NCBI GenBank assembly: GCA_018816765.1
Contig: JAHIUX010000007.1
Location: 62,001 to 126,000 of the forward strand
Source: Bacteroidota bacterium
GTDB taxonomy: Bacteria > Bacteroidota > Bacteroidia > Bacteroidales > F082
Direction: 5' to 3'
Length of the DNA: 64,000 nt
The position numbers and the translations under genes are program-made. The stretch's first letter is position 1, and the number at the start of each line of letters is the position of its first letter. The notes below the pieces were generated by a model. The model was given only the letters and a program-made list of their open reading frames with translations. It had not been told where the DNA came from and did no database searches. Below, piece by piece: positions 43,057 to 52,365 of this stretch.

Positions 43057-44778
43057 ATGAGTCTGATGTTGAGCGAACAGGAACAGGTGCGCCGGAATTC
43101 ACTCCAGGAATTGTATCAGTTAGGCATTAACCCTTATCCTCCAGAGGCATATGAGGTCAATGTAACCACCGAAGAAATACACAATCACTTTGTTGCCGGG
43201 AGCGAAGCCTTCCAGGCTGTCAGTATTGCCGGACGTATCATGAGCCGCCGGATCATGGGTGCCGCCTCTTTTTGCGAACTGCAGGATGCCAGTGGACGCA
43301 TCCAGTTGTACGTGAAACGGGATGATATTTGTCCTGGCGAAGATAAGACCTTGTATAATACCGTTTTCAAACGCTTGCTCGACATCGGCGATATCATTGG
43401 TGTAACAGGCTATGTGTTTGTTACCCAGATGGGTGAAATTTCCATACACGTCACTTCAATGACCGTATTGAGCAAATCGCTGCGTCCGCTTCCGATCGTT
43501 AAGGAAAAGGATGGTCAGCTGTTTGACGCGTTTACCGATCCTGAGCAACGTTACCGCATGCGCTATGTGGACCTGATTGTGAACGAAGAAGTGAAGAAAA
43601 CCTTCGTCAAACGCACCCAGGTGATTAATGTGATGCGGAATTTCTTCAATGAAAAGGGATACCTCGAAGTAGAAACACCCATTTTGCAACCCATTCCGGG
43701 CGGTGCTGCAGCAAGGCCTTTTATCACCCACCACAACGCCCTCGATATCCCGTTGTACCTGCGCATTGCCAATGAACTTTACTTAAAACGACTGATTGTC
43801 GGCGGTTTCGATGGGGTGTATGAATTTTCCCGAGACTTCCGCAACGAAGGCATGGACCGCACACACAATCCCGAATTTACCGTCATGGAGATTTATGTGG
43901 CGTATAAGGACTACCTCTGGATGATGGACTTCACCGAAGCCATGCTTGAACGGGTTGTGAACGAGGTCAATGGCAACAGCATTACCGTAATTGATGGCAA
44001 AGAGATCAATTTCAAACGCCCATTCAAACGCATCTCCATCCTGGACGCCATCAAAGAGCACACAGGCTTCGATGTGAATGGCATGAATGAGCAACAGCTG
44101 ATGGAAGTGTGCAAAAAACTGGGTATTGAGACTGACGATACCATGGGTAAAGGCAAGTTGATCGATGAAATTTTTGGTGAAAAATGTGAGCACAAGTATA
44201 TTCAACCCACCTTTATTACCGATTATCCGGTGGAAATGTCGCCATTGTGCAAAAGACACCGTGCAAATCCAGAATTAACTGAAAGGTTTGAGTTGATGAT
44301 TAACGGAAAGGAAATTGCCAATGCCTACACCGAACTGAACGACCCGATTGACCAGCGGAAACGCTTCGAAGAGCAAATGAAACTTTCTGAAAGAGGCGAT
44401 AATGAAGCGATGTTTATTGACCAGGATTTTCTGCGGTCACTTGAATATGGCATGCCGCCGACCTCAGGCATGGGCATTGGTATCGACAGGCTGATCATGC
44501 TGCTGACAGGGCAGTCTTCAATACAGGATGTGTTGTTTTTTCCACAAATGCGGCCAGAAAAAATCAGAAAAACAGCTTCTGCCGACGACTTTATACAGTT
44601 GGGTATACCGGCCGAATGGGCTGAACATATGGTTGCCGCCGGATATCCGACCATTGACGTGCTGAAAGCCGAAAAGCCTGGCGTGCTGCAGCAAAAGCTC
44701 AACGGCTATCGGAAAAAGCAAAAACTCGAAATCGCTGCAGTGCAGCTCGATCAGGCCGAAAGCTGGATTGCCGGCTGA
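43057..44778 (+). CDS. lysS: Lysyl-tRNA synthetase, class II
   Basis: It charges tRNA(Lys). I use ATG 43057 ([19 protein letters not shown]), because the upstream in-frame ATG at 43006 precedes the promoter. The 573-residue product has an N-terminal OB-fold anticodon domain (about 50-150; [18 protein letters not shown]). The class II catalytic core then has motif 1 ([27 protein letters not shown]), motif 2 ([21 protein letters not shown] type, seen as [19 protein letters not shown]) and motif 3 ([15 protein letters not shown]). About 60 extra residues follow motif 3 (from PAEWAEHM to the end) as a helical tail. A tail of this kind is common in this phylum. Confidence 0.96.
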   Translation: MSLMLSEQEQVRRNSLQELYQLGINPYPPEAYEVNVTTEEIHNHFVAGSEAFQAVSIAGRIMSRRIMGAASFCELQDASGRIQLYVKRDDICPGEDKTLYNTVFKRLLDIGDIIGVTGYVFVTQMGEISIHVTSMTVLSKSLRPLPIVKEKDGQLFDAFTDPEQRYRMRYVDLIVNEEVKKTFVKRTQVINVMRNFFNEKGYLEVETPILQPIPGGAAARPFITHHNALDIPLYLRIANELYLKRLIVGGFDGVYEFSRDFRNEGMDRTHNPEFTVMEIYVAYKDYLWMMDFTEAMLERVVNEVNGNSITVIDGKEINFKRPFKRISILDAIKEHTGFDVNGMNEQQLMEVCKKLGIETDDTMGKGKLIDEIFGEKCEHKYIQPTFITDYPVEMSPLCKRHRANPELTERFELMINGKEIANAYTELNDPIDQRKRFEEQMKLSERGDNEAMFIDQDFLRSLEYGMPPTSGMGIGIDRLIMLLTGQSSIQDVLFFPQMRPEKIRKTASADDFIQLGIPAEWAEHMVAAGYPTIDVLKAEKPGVLQQKLNGYRKKQKLEIAAVQLDQAESWIAG

Positions 44779-45061
44779 ACACTGACCAGCTTTACTGGGC
44801 TTGTTTCCGGACCATAAGCAGTGTATTTTGCTTTGGTTAATCATTGCTTACAATGTCGTTTGATTTAGTGAGCTAGGTGCACCCGGACAATGCTGCTGGT
44901 AGTTGTATTTAACCAGTTATCCGATTGTGTATTGAAAATGAGCAAAATAAATTCAAGGTTGCAAACATTCCCTTGTTTATAAACTGTTGTAAACTGGCGA
45001 AAACGTCTCCATGGAATGATGTAAATTAGCCGGGAGACTATCACTCCAACTTCTGATTATC

Positions 45062-46270
45062 ATGTTTAAATTCACCACCAGCCTGTTTCATGTGCTTGCC
45101 CTTAGCTTGTTATGTCTTGTTTTCGCCATACCAAACGTCCAGGCACAGGCAATAAGCTCAACAACCACTGGCGAAGGAGGTAAGTGGCGCATTGGGCTGG
45201 GAGTAGGGCCTTCATTGTTTTTTGGTGATGTGAAGCAATACCCGTATTACCCGGTTACCAATTTTGAAAATGAGTGGCGCATTGGTGGGAATGCGCTGCT
45301 CGAGCGCGAGCTTTCGCCTGCAGTCAGCCTCAGGGGCCAGGGCCTTTATGCGCAGATGGCAGGAACCCGGCGTCCGTGGAACGTGTATTTCACCTCCGAC
45401 CTGATCGAATTTAACCTGAATGCCACGATAAACCTCAATAACCTTTTCGGACACAAGCGCAACGACCGCATGATCAATTTTAAGGTGCTTTTTGGCATGG
45501 GAATGGCGAATTATAACACTACACTTTATCAGCTGGGAAGCAACAAAGTGCTGGCAAAACGCGGTTTCGGAAATGGCTCCGGCATCGGTGGCCGCACCCT
45601 CGAAGGCATCGTACTTGGTGGTTTTGGTGTCGATGTCAGGCTTAATGAGCATTGGTCAGTAAACCTCGAAACGGCAAACAGGATGATTGGCGATGACCTG
45701 TTTGATACCTGGAAAAGTAGTTTCCCATTCGATGTGTACAACCAGACCTATATTGGTATTGCTTACCGCTTTGGCCGCTCTTCCTCACGGGTTGGCCGTC
45801 TGGCTCCTGAAGATGATGCGCCCGTGAAACCTGTGGTTGAAAGACAAGAGGTACAACATAAGGAAAACCTGGATGTGCTTGAACTTGATTTCAGGGTGTT
45901 TCCGGCACAGCCCGATAGCCAGATTGTAAAGAAAGACCTGGCACCAGTTGAAAAGGAAAAGGCTGAAATTGTGCCGGTAATCATACCGGAAAAACCCGCA
46001 CAGCAAACTGCCAGTGTTGAATACCGCGTGCAGATAAGGGCAAAGTTTGGTAACCAGGTTTCAGTTGCTGAACTGTCCAGGAAATACAAAATACCGGCTG
46101 ATGAAATCAGGGAAAACCAGCACAATGGCTTTTACATTTACACTGTCGGTGCATTCTCTACATACCAGGAAGCCGCCGATAAGCGCAATAACGTGCGCAA
46201 TGTGAACGGGGTTTTCGACGCTTTTGTGGTGGCATTTAAAGATGGAAGCCGCCTCGATAAACTACCTTAG
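45062..46270 (+). CDS. Outer-membrane barrel protein with C-terminal SPOR domain
   Basis: The 402-residue protein has a signal peptide (cleavage near VQAQ) and an eight-strand-type OmpA/PorT-like barrel region (about 37-245; IGLGVGPSLFFGDV, LRGQGLYAQMAGTRR, FKVLFGMGMANYNT, NQTYIGIAYRFG). A Pro/Glu/Lys-rich linker (about 255-325) spans the periplasm. A SPOR domain ends it (about 326-395; YRVQIRAKFGNQVSVAEL and GFYIYTVGAFSTYQEAADKRN). SPOR domains bind denuded glycan strands of peptidoglycan. A barrel joined to a SPOR domain would tie the outer membrane to the cell wall, perhaps at division sites. No partner genes are adjacent. Confidence 0.8.
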   Translation: MFKFTTSLFHVLALSLLCLVFAIPNVQAQAISSTTTGEGGKWRIGLGVGPSLFFGDVKQYPYYPVTNFENEWRIGGNALLERELSPAVSLRGQGLYAQMAGTRRPWNVYFTSDLIEFNLNATINLNNLFGHKRNDRMINFKVLFGMGMANYNTTLYQLGSNKVLAKRGFGNGSGIGGRTLEGIVLGGFGVDVRLNEHWSVNLETANRMIGDDLFDTWKSSFPFDVYNQTYIGIAYRFGRSSSRVGRLAPEDDAPVKPVVERQEVQHKENLDVLELDFRVFPAQPDSQIVKKDLAPVEKEKAEIVPVIIPEKPAQQTASVEYRVQIRAKFGNQVSVAELSRKYKIPADEIRENQHNGFYIYTVGAFSTYQEAADKRNNVRNVNGVFDAFVVAFKDGSRLDKLP

Positions 46271-46337
46271 CTGCCATTTGTGGTAAATTAATTAATATTG
46301 TAGTCGGATTTTATGAAAAACCTTCGACGCACAAGCT

Positions 46338-46454
46338 ATGAATGATGAATTCGATTATAACGAAGAAAGGGACGATCTTCCCAGAAAGACGCTGATCTGG
46401 ATTATTGTCATTGCGGCAGGACTTGCCCTCTACCTGTCCCAGATTCTTGTGTAA
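46338..46454 (+). CDS. 38-residue single-pass membrane peptide
   Basis: ATG at 46338, TAA at 46452. The product has an acidic N-terminus (MNDEFDYNEERDD), a basic turn (LPRKT), one membrane helix (LIWIIVIAAGLALYL) and a short end (SQILV). The charge pattern (acidic head, basic stop just before the helix) and a small hairpin with AAAGG/CCTTT arms (46455-46469) directly after the stop make it look like a real small gene. A shorter upstream frame, ATG 46313 to TGA 46345, would overlap its start and could couple translation. No function known. Confidence 0.5.
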   Translation: MNDEFDYNEERDDLPRKTLIWIIVIAAGLALYLSQILV

Positions 46455-46493
46455 AAAGGCGACTCCTTTACCCATCCTGCACCAAAATATCAT

Positions 46494-48530
46494 TTACAGC
46501 TTCACGATTCTTCCTGTGATCACCTGACCAGGTGTCGAAATACGGTACATATATAATCCCGGTGCTAATTCCCGTCCAAAGTCGTCTTCACAATTGAAAC
46601 GGATCTCATTTGCACCCTTTGCGACAGCAACTTCAACAGCTGCTTTTATTTGTTTCCCGTTGATATTAAAAAGCGCCATGGTCAGCTTCCCGCCGTTTGC
46701 CGACTGAATCACAAACACCATCTCATCAGTTACCGGATTCGGATAAACCGCTATTCGGCGAATGGGTTCTATTGGCTTTATGCCCTCGATCAGGCTGCTG
46801 TTGATTTCTAAATGGACCACGAAAGCGCCCATATTTGTTTGAATATCAACCGAATCATGGATCATGTATTTTTCATCATCAATGTACTGAACAGGAATAT
46901 TCAACTCAACGAGAACTTCAAGCGAATCCCCTGCAGGCAATGTATAAGGAAAATCAGGTGGACTTGGTAGCCAGGCATGCATAGGGTCTGTAGTCATTGA
47001 TTCGATGACCGCAGCATCGTTGCTGTGATTGATAATTTTAAAAGTGTTGGTCAGATTATCAATATAATAAAGGGTATCAGGAGTAACTTCGAGTCCGTTT
47101 TGGGTTTGTGGTCCCACTACAAACATATGGGGATCATCGGCACCCATAAATGGATGCGAGGCATGACGCTCAGTTGAATCGACACCAGTCAGGTAATAGT
47201 ATACCGTGTCACCTTCGGCATAATTTAATATATACGTTTCGTAGTTTTCACCACTTTCATGCATGAGCTGCCTTTGCTGGTATGCACCGTTGTTTATCCG
47301 GTAGTGCAGGAGCAATGAATCCTGATAGAGGCCTTCGCCGGCATAAGCCACCACACGGGCGTCAATTGCCGTTGAATCGCTCCAGGCAAGGGTATTCTGG
47401 TATGGTCTGTGGTCGATAAACAGCATGCCGATGTCAGCAACTCCGATGGCGCGACAGTGCAACGCATCGGTATTGTACCAGCCATTGTAATAAACACCAA
47501 TGATCTCGTAGCCCGGCATGGCAGCTTCATACACCGCCAGTGCCTGGTTGTCGTACTGACTCCCGGTAATGGGAACGAAAACCTTGTTGTTTAAAATCAG
47601 TGAGTTTGTGTAGGGGGTGTTTGGCGGTGTCCCGGGAGTAAACACCCGGTAAACATGATAAGGATACCCATAAGAACAGTTTTCTGTGGCAAAATAGTTT
47701 GCAATGGCCTCGTAATCACCATATCTGTAGTCAGATTGCGACACCTGCCCAATGAGGATTTTATCCGGAGCGAGGTATTTGCCCCAACAGTCAATGTGTT
47801 TGATGTAGTCGTCGAGTGGGTCTGCGGTAATATCATATTGACTCAGCCCCAGATATGCTTCCGCTTTTTGTTGAATTTGCGCGTGCGTGAGGTTGGTGTT
47901 TTCATCATACACCAGGTCGGTTGAGGCGCCCATTCCCAAGCCATCCACCATTATGTTTCCACCAGTGTGCAGCATATTCATGCCATACAATGAGATACCC
48001 AACAGCTCGGCAACAGCCACCGGAACCTCATCATCGCCGGGGCGAGGCCTGTTGTATGGGAAATCGCAAATCCCCGGCTGGTTATTGCCGTCAAACACAA
48101 ACCATGGGCCGTAATCCCTGGTCCAATAGGTGTCGCTGCCGTTATAGGGAGTAATCAGAAAACTGCAATTCGCCGTATTGACGTTATTGTTCTGGTATAG
48201 TTGAAGGGCTTCATTCGCCAGACTTTCGCTGGTTACCCTGGTGATCACTTCAATGTCCTGCGACATTTCAGCAATCAGTGTGTAAGGAATGCCCAGCGGA
48301 TAACGTATCAGAACAGCCTGCATGGGTTCGAACTCAGCGACCATTCTCACCGGTCCAACAGGTGGAGCCGTTTCCACAAAATCAAGGCCAGTGAGCACAG
48401 GCATATGCATCTCTTCCTCAGAGAGGTAATGCAACTTTCGGTAATCCGGTTTTCGTTCATTGTTGTCCTGACCCACCATATGGGTATAAGACAGCGATAA
48501 AAGGGCGATGAGTATACACAATTTTTTCAT
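46494..48530 (-). CDS. T9SS-secreted peptidylarginine deiminase, Porphyromonas type
   Basis: It is expected to convert peptidyl arginine to citrulline outside the cell. Start ATG 48530 begins the signal peptide (MKKLCILIALLSLS). The guanidino-deiminase domain (about 55-385) keeps the full active site of the P. gingivalis enzyme at the same spacing: Asp139 (WTRDYGPW), Arg161 and Arg163 (YNRPRP), His245 and Asp247 (HIDCWGKYL) and Cys359 (ALHCR). The known enzyme has Asp130, Arg152, Arg154, His236, Asp238 and Cys351. An Ig-like domain (about 390-470), another beta module with an abnormal-spindle-like look (about 490-590) and a type IX sorting domain (YPNPVTDEMVFVI ... YRISTPGQVITGRIVKL) follow. 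The arginine pair argues against simple agmatine deiminase, which lacks it. Confidence 0.88.
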   Translation of the reverse strand: MKKLCILIALLSLSYTHMVGQDNNERKPDYRKLHYLSEEEMHMPVLTGLDFVETAPPVGPVRMVAEFEPMQAVLIRYPLGIPYTLIAEMSQDIEVITRVTSESLANEALQLYQNNNVNTANCSFLITPYNGSDTYWTRDYGPWFVFDGNNQPGICDFPYNRPRPGDDEVPVAVAELLGISLYGMNMLHTGGNIMVDGLGMGASTDLVYDENTNLTHAQIQQKAEAYLGLSQYDITADPLDDYIKHIDCWGKYLAPDKILIGQVSQSDYRYGDYEAIANYFATENCSYGYPYHVYRVFTPGTPPNTPYTNSLILNNKVFVPITGSQYDNQALAVYEAAMPGYEIIGVYYNGWYNTDALHCRAIGVADIGMLFIDHRPYQNTLAWSDSTAIDARVVAYAGEGLYQDSLLLHYRINNGAYQQRQLMHESGENYETYILNYAEGDTVYYYLTGVDSTERHASHPFMGADDPHMFVVGPQTQNGLEVTPDTLYYIDNLTNTFKIINHSNDAAVIESMTTDPMHAWLPSPPDFPYTLPAGDSLEVLVELNIPVQYIDDEKYMIHDSVDIQTNMGAFVVHLEINSSLIEGIKPIEPIRRIAVYPNPVTDEMVFVIQSANGGKLTMALFNINGKQIKAAVEVAVAKGANEIRFNCEDDFGRELAPGLYMYRISTPGQVITGRIVKL

Positions 48531-48575
48531 AAGATGTCCGTTTTGCTGATGCCCTGGTTGTTTGGGTATGCAACA

Positions 48576-48583
48576 CAAAGGTA
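48576..48583 (-). promoter_or_regulatory. -7 box of the deiminase gene
   Basis: The minus strand reads TACCTTTG, an exact TAnnTTTG match 46 bases before the ATG. It lies back to back with the tatA promoter. Confidence 0.4.
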
Positions 48584-48596
48584 ATCAATCAGTGAA

Positions 48597-48624
48597 TTGA
48601 CCCATCATTTTTATAGTATCTTTG
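48597..48624 (+). promoter_or_regulatory. Promoter of tatA
   Basis: TTG (48597-48599), a 17-base spacer and TATCTTTG (48617-48624), followed by an AT-rich leader of about 25 bases. Confidence 0.55.
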
Positions 48625-48654
48625 CCCCTGCATTAATTAATAAATTCTTGAATT

Positions 48655-48852
48655 ATGATGCTTTCAATATTGCTTGGAGTAGTAGGCGGATGGCAGGTTC
48701 TGGTCATCGTTTTGGTTGTCTTGTTGCTTTTCGGTGGCAGGAAAATTCCGGAATTGATGAAAGGAATCGGTCAGGGTGTGAAGGAATTTAAAGATGGAAT
48801 CAGCGGAGAAGCACAGAACAAAGAAACGAAGGATAAAGACGCCACAAAATAG
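48655..48852 (+). CDS. tatA: Twin-arginine translocase subunit TatA/E
   Basis: The 65-residue protein has the TatA layout: one short membrane helix (about 8-26), the hinge F-G-G-R-K-I-P-E (about 26-33), an amphipathic helix (LMKGIGQGVKEFKDGI) and a charged, disordered tail. TatA oligomers form the pore through which folded proteins pass. TatC is not in this window. The gene is monocistronic by its own promoter. Confidence 0.93.
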   Translation: MMLSILLGVVGGWQVLVIVLVVLLLFGGRKIPELMKGIGQGVKEFKDGISGEAQNKETKDKDATK

Positions 48853-48991
48853 GAAATACCTGATTGGCAAGTCGTTGCTTGTTTTTGTTTTTCTTCTCTG
48901 TACGCATACAATCTGCCGGTTTATCGGCGGTTATGATGAGATTTGGCCTGGTTTATTAACTTTTAACTGTTAATTGAATCTCGCCTATGGG

Positions 48992-49022
48992 TTGTTTGGG
49001 TAATTCAATTCAATTATTTTTG
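48992..49022 (+). promoter_or_regulatory. Promoter of the LysM transglycosylase gene
   Basis: TTG (48992-48994), a 20-base spacer and TATTTTTG (49015-49022). The start codon is 27 bases further on. Confidence 0.55.
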
Positions 49023-49048
49023 CCTCAGGCATAAACTTTTTAGCATAG

Positions 49049-50779
49049 ATGAAATTTAAAATCTTTCTTTTACAATCAGTTATACTATTTTTTTCGATAA
49101 CCGCCTATGCACAATCTGAAGTAGAAGAAGTTTTACCTGATTCAACTTTTCTTGAAGAGGACAGCCTGAATGCTGCCGAGCCTGACACCTCTTTGTTTAG
49201 CCTGCAAAGCGGCCTCATCTCCACCGATGATTCACCCATTGTTAAAATGCTCGACAGCTTATACCGCATCAGGTATTTCGACAATAACCAATGGATCAGT
49301 GATTCATCAAACTGGAACAAATACGGTTACGACCCGGCCTTTGTGCCCGGTTTTTCCGACTCAGTGTATGCCAGCCGCATTGCTGCGCTTAAACTAGAAA
49401 CCCCCATCAATCTGGTGTATAACCAGCACGTTAAGTCTTTTATTGAGTTGTATGCCATCAGAAAAAGAGGACTCACGAGCAGAATTCTTGGTTTGTCCTA
49501 TGTGTATTTCCCGATGTTTGAAGAAATGCTCGATAAATACGACATACCACTCGAGTTGAAGTACCTTGCCGTAATTGAATCAGCCTTAAATCCGACTGCC
49601 GGTTCGCGTGCCGGGGCCAAAGGAATGTGGCAGTTTATGTATGGCACAGGAAAGGTGTATAACCTGAAAGTGACTTCTCTTGTCGATGATCGGTTTGATC
49701 CTTACAAATCGACCGTTGCAGCCTGTGAACATCTGAGCGACCTCTACGATATTTACCAGGACTGGTTTCTGGTGCTGGCAGCGTATAATTCCGGCGCCGG
49801 CAATGTGAACAGGGCGATCCGCCGTGCTGGAGGCGTAAAGGATTATTGGGCAATCTGGCCCTACCTTCCGCGCGAAACCCGGGGTTATGTACCGGCCTTC
49901 ATCGCGGTAAATTATGTGATGAACTATCCCACTGAACACAACCTTTATCCATTTCATCCGGGAATTATGATGAGCGGGACTGATACCGTGACAGTGAATG
50001 ACTTGCTTTCATTTGACCAACTGAACGAAATGCTCGGAATACCCATGGAAGACCTGCGGTTCTTTAATCCGCAGTTTAAGAAAGACATCATACCTGCAAG
50101 CCCCGAAAATCCGTATGTTATCCGCATACCTTCTGATTTTATTGGCCCTTTCCTGAACAACGAAACAGCAATTTATGCCTTCAAGACCCAAAAGGGTGTT
50201 GAAAAAGCTAAGCTGGCTGAAGAGGTGAAAAAAGTAAGCGACCGCAGTATCCATGTGGTAAAGAGAGGGGAAAACCTTGGTCTTATCGCCCGCAAGTACA
50301 GGGTTAGCGTGAGTCAGCTCATGGCCTGGAATGGGATGAAGAAAAACCTGATTCATCCGGGTCAGAACCTTGTGGTTTTCAGCTCAGGAAGCCCTGCCAC
50401 GGTGTCGGGCGAAACACCCGTAAAAAGGTCAAACACTTCGAAGTACCATACCGTAAAAAATGGAGAAACGCTTGGGAAGATTGCAACGGACTACAGCTGC
50501 TCTGTGACCGACCTCAGGGAGTGGAATAACCTGTCCGGAACAATGATTCACGTTGGACAGAAATTACGCGTCTACCCTGTTGAATCGAACAGTACTGCAC
50601 AGAAAGGCGAAGTGAACGGCAAATACATCTACCATACCGTCAGATCGGGAGACACCCTCTGGGATATTGCCCGCCAGTATGACGGAGTTACCGTTGAGCA
50701 AATTAAACGACTCAATAACCTCAGCAACAAGTCGAAAATCATGCCCGGACAAAAGCTTAAAATTGCTTCTGTTGGCTAA
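49049..50779 (+). CDS. Membrane-bound lytic murein transglycosylase (MltD-like) with three LysM domains
   Basis: The 576-residue protein has a signal peptide (cleavage after AYAQ) and an acidic spacer. An SLT catalytic domain (about 160-310) has catalytic Glu in LAVIESALNPTAGSRAGAKGMWQFM, then WFLVLAAYNSGAGNVNRAI and the ETRGYVPAFIA stretch. Three LysM repeats follow (about 408-452, 469-513, 531-575), each V-K/R-x-G-E/D-x-L-x-x-I-A ... PGQ-x-L. It would cleave the glycan backbone of peptidoglycan, with LysM modules holding it to the wall. The plan equals E. coli MltD (SLT plus LysM), with one more LysM. Confidence 0.93.
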   Translation: MKFKIFLLQSVILFFSITAYAQSEVEEVLPDSTFLEEDSLNAAEPDTSLFSLQSGLISTDDSPIVKMLDSLYRIRYFDNNQWISDSSNWNKYGYDPAFVPGFSDSVYASRIAALKLETPINLVYNQHVKSFIELYAIRKRGLTSRILGLSYVYFPMFEEMLDKYDIPLELKYLAVIESALNPTAGSRAGAKGMWQFMYGTGKVYNLKVTSLVDDRFDPYKSTVAACEHLSDLYDIYQDWFLVLAAYNSGAGNVNRAIRRAGGVKDYWAIWPYLPRETRGYVPAFIAVNYVMNYPTEHNLYPFHPGIMMSGTDTVTVNDLLSFDQLNEMLGIPMEDLRFFNPQFKKDIIPASPENPYVIRIPSDFIGPFLNNETAIYAFKTQKGVEKAKLAEEVKKVSDRSIHVVKRGENLGLIARKYRVSVSQLMAWNGMKKNLIHPGQNLVVFSSGSPATVSGETPVKRSNTSKYHTVKNGETLGKIATDYSCSVTDLREWNNLSGTMIHVGQKLRVYPVESNSTAQKGEVNGKYIYHTVRSGDTLWDIARQYDGVTVEQIKRLNNLSNKSKIMPGQKLKIASVG

Positions 50780-50834
50780 TTCCCTTGATGGGGTTCCGAA
50801 GGTTGAGTGTTGTATTTATTAACCTAAGGCATCA

Positions 50835-51833
50835 ATGATGAAACATTTTCTGATGAATTTAATGGCTGCATCGCTGCTGCTGGTCCTGGTATCGGCCTGC
50901 GAATCAGAGCCACGGACACCAAGGTCCATCGGAACAACATCCGAAATTCTGGTAGTGACGCAAACAAATGCACAATGGGATGGTAAAATAGGGGATGCCC
51001 TCAGGGCATATTTTGGCCAGGCGCAATATGGCCTGCCACAGGAAGAACCCATATACAAAGTGGCCCATATTCAGGTTGGAAACCTGTCGGAAATGTTTAA
51101 AAAACACCGCAACATTCTTCTTGTCGAAGTGGTTGCCAGCCAGAAAGAGGCCTTGGTTGAAACCCGTACTGACCTGTGGTCGAAACCACAGCGGGTCATC
51201 AAAATACAGACTTCCTCCGATTCGCTTTGGGTAGCCACATTTAATGAACATGCCGAAAGCCTGAAGTTGTTGTATGACCGCACAGAACGTGAGCGGCTGC
51301 TGAATATTTTCGGACCTACCGCAAAATTGGATATTGTAAATGCCATTAAAGAACAAATGGGAGTCAGCATGGTTGTTCCCGAGGGCTTTATGGTGGCCAA
51401 AGCGGCACCCGGCTTTATGTGGCTAAGACGCGAGACTCCCGAAAATGGCATGGGCATCCTGATCTGGACAATGCCTTACCGCGACACCCTGCAATTAAGC
51501 GAGAACAGGCTGATTTATGCCCGCGATTCAATTGTAAGTCTGTATATACCAGGCCCATCGCCAGGTTCATTCATGACAACCGACAAGGAATTTATTACCC
51601 CGCGCATCAGCAGGGTGAATTATTTTGTGAACGATTTTGCTGTTGAAAACCGTGGTGTTTGGAAACTGGTGGGTGATTTTATGGCCGGACCTTACCTTTC
51701 GTATACCGTCATCGATCAAAAACATGGAAGACTGCTCACTGTCGAAGGATATGTGTACGCCCCGAATAAGGATAAACGCGACCTGCTGCGACAACTCGAA
51801 GCCATCCTGTTTAGCCTGAACCTGAGTCCCTGA
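50835..51833 (+). CDS. DUF4837-family lipoprotein
   Basis: The 332-residue protein has a lipobox (LVSAC, Cys22), so it is a lipoprotein, probably outer membrane. Conserved features include the PRSIGTTSEILVVTQ opening, the W-x-x-K-I-G-D-A-L segment, WLRRETPENGMGILIWTMPY (about 195-214) and the GPYLSYTVIDQKHGRLLTVEGYVYAP region (about 275-300) near the end. This is the family catalogued as DUF4837, found in Bacteroidota. No function is known. It follows the transglycosylase by 55 bases on the same strand, consistent with an envelope role. Confidence 0.85.
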   Translation: MMKHFLMNLMAASLLLVLVSACESEPRTPRSIGTTSEILVVTQTNAQWDGKIGDALRAYFGQAQYGLPQEEPIYKVAHIQVGNLSEMFKKHRNILLVEVVASQKEALVETRTDLWSKPQRVIKIQTSSDSLWVATFNEHAESLKLLYDRTERERLLNIFGPTAKLDIVNAIKEQMGVSMVVPEGFMVAKAAPGFMWLRRETPENGMGILIWTMPYRDTLQLSENRLIYARDSIVSLYIPGPSPGSFMTTDKEFITPRISRVNYFVNDFAVENRGVWKLVGDFMAGPYLSYTVIDQKHGRLLTVEGYVYAPNKDKRDLLRQLEAILFSLNLSP

Positions 51834-51856
51834 AATGTGTTGAAGCAGTGAAATTG

Positions 51857-51898
51857 CCGCCAATGAGACAGGCAAATATTCCTGGCGGTTTATTTTTC
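51857..51898. terminator. Terminator between the DUF4837 gene and the convergent lipoprotein gene
   Basis: CCGCCA (51857-51862) and TGGCGG (51883-51888) form the stem with a 20-base loop. It is followed on the plus strand by TTTATTTTTCC. Confidence 0.55.
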
Positions 51899-52297
51899 CT
51901 TTTTATAGGTAATGGTGATTGTCCCTAGTGGCGTTGAAGACGAGGCTACAATGGTCTTGTCAACATAATGGCCTAACTCGTTCATCGAAACGCCCGCATC
52001 GTCGAAACGGTAATTAATCAGCCCGGTTTTTTCATCCATCACCCAAAAGGCCTTATAGGTATTTTCACCCGTCACGATGTTGAGTACAGTGTCGTTGACG
52101 AAATTCAGGTAGGTTTGTTTTTCGCGTTCTGCAACCTGTTTCAGCATTTCGGGTGACGACATCTGCTCGTCAAAATCAATCTTTACATCAGCAGCTTTCC
52201 AGGTGCCAATCATTTTATTTCCGCTGCCTGAATTGCAGCTATATGCGATAATTACCATCATTACCAGGCCGATGACTGAGCGGGAAAAACGTTTCAT
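51890..52297 (-). CDS. Small lipoprotein, lipocalin-like
   Basis: The 135-residue protein has a lipobox ending at Cys21 (IAYSC), then a Ser/Gly spacer and K-M-I-G-T-W-K-A-A-D-V, the G-x-W start typical of lipocalin-like and DUF4923-type Bacteroidota lipoproteins. Alternating beta strands follow. No ligand can be inferred. A TAAATTTG -7 box lies on the minus strand at 52321-52314, so the gene and tetR are divergently transcribed from an overlapping control region. It might respond to the same regulator. Confidence 0.65.
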   Translation of the reverse strand: MKRFSRSVIGLVMMVIIAYSCNSGSGNKMIGTWKAADVKIDFDEQMSSPEMLKQVAEREKQTYLNFVNDTVLNIVTGENTYKAFWVMDEKTGLINYRFDDAGVSMNELGHYVDKTIVASSSTPLGTITITYKKEK

Positions 52298-52330
52298 GCG
52301 ATATTTTTTTGCACAAATTTACACATTTGC

Positions 52331-52360
52331 TTGACATATACGAACAGTTGATTATCTTTG
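52331..52360 (+). promoter_or_regulatory. Promoter of the tetR-efflux operon
   Basis: TTG (52331-52333), a 19-base spacer and TATCTTTG (52353-52360) match the consensus exactly. Transcription would start at about 52366, the first base of the tandem repeat. Confidence 0.65.
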
Positions 52361-52365
52361 CCGCG

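Noticed and set aside
46494-48530. Agmatine deiminase as the product name
   Set aside because: Secretion signals, Ig and T9SS domains, and the Arg161/Arg163 pair match peptidylarginine deiminase of the Porphyromonas type.
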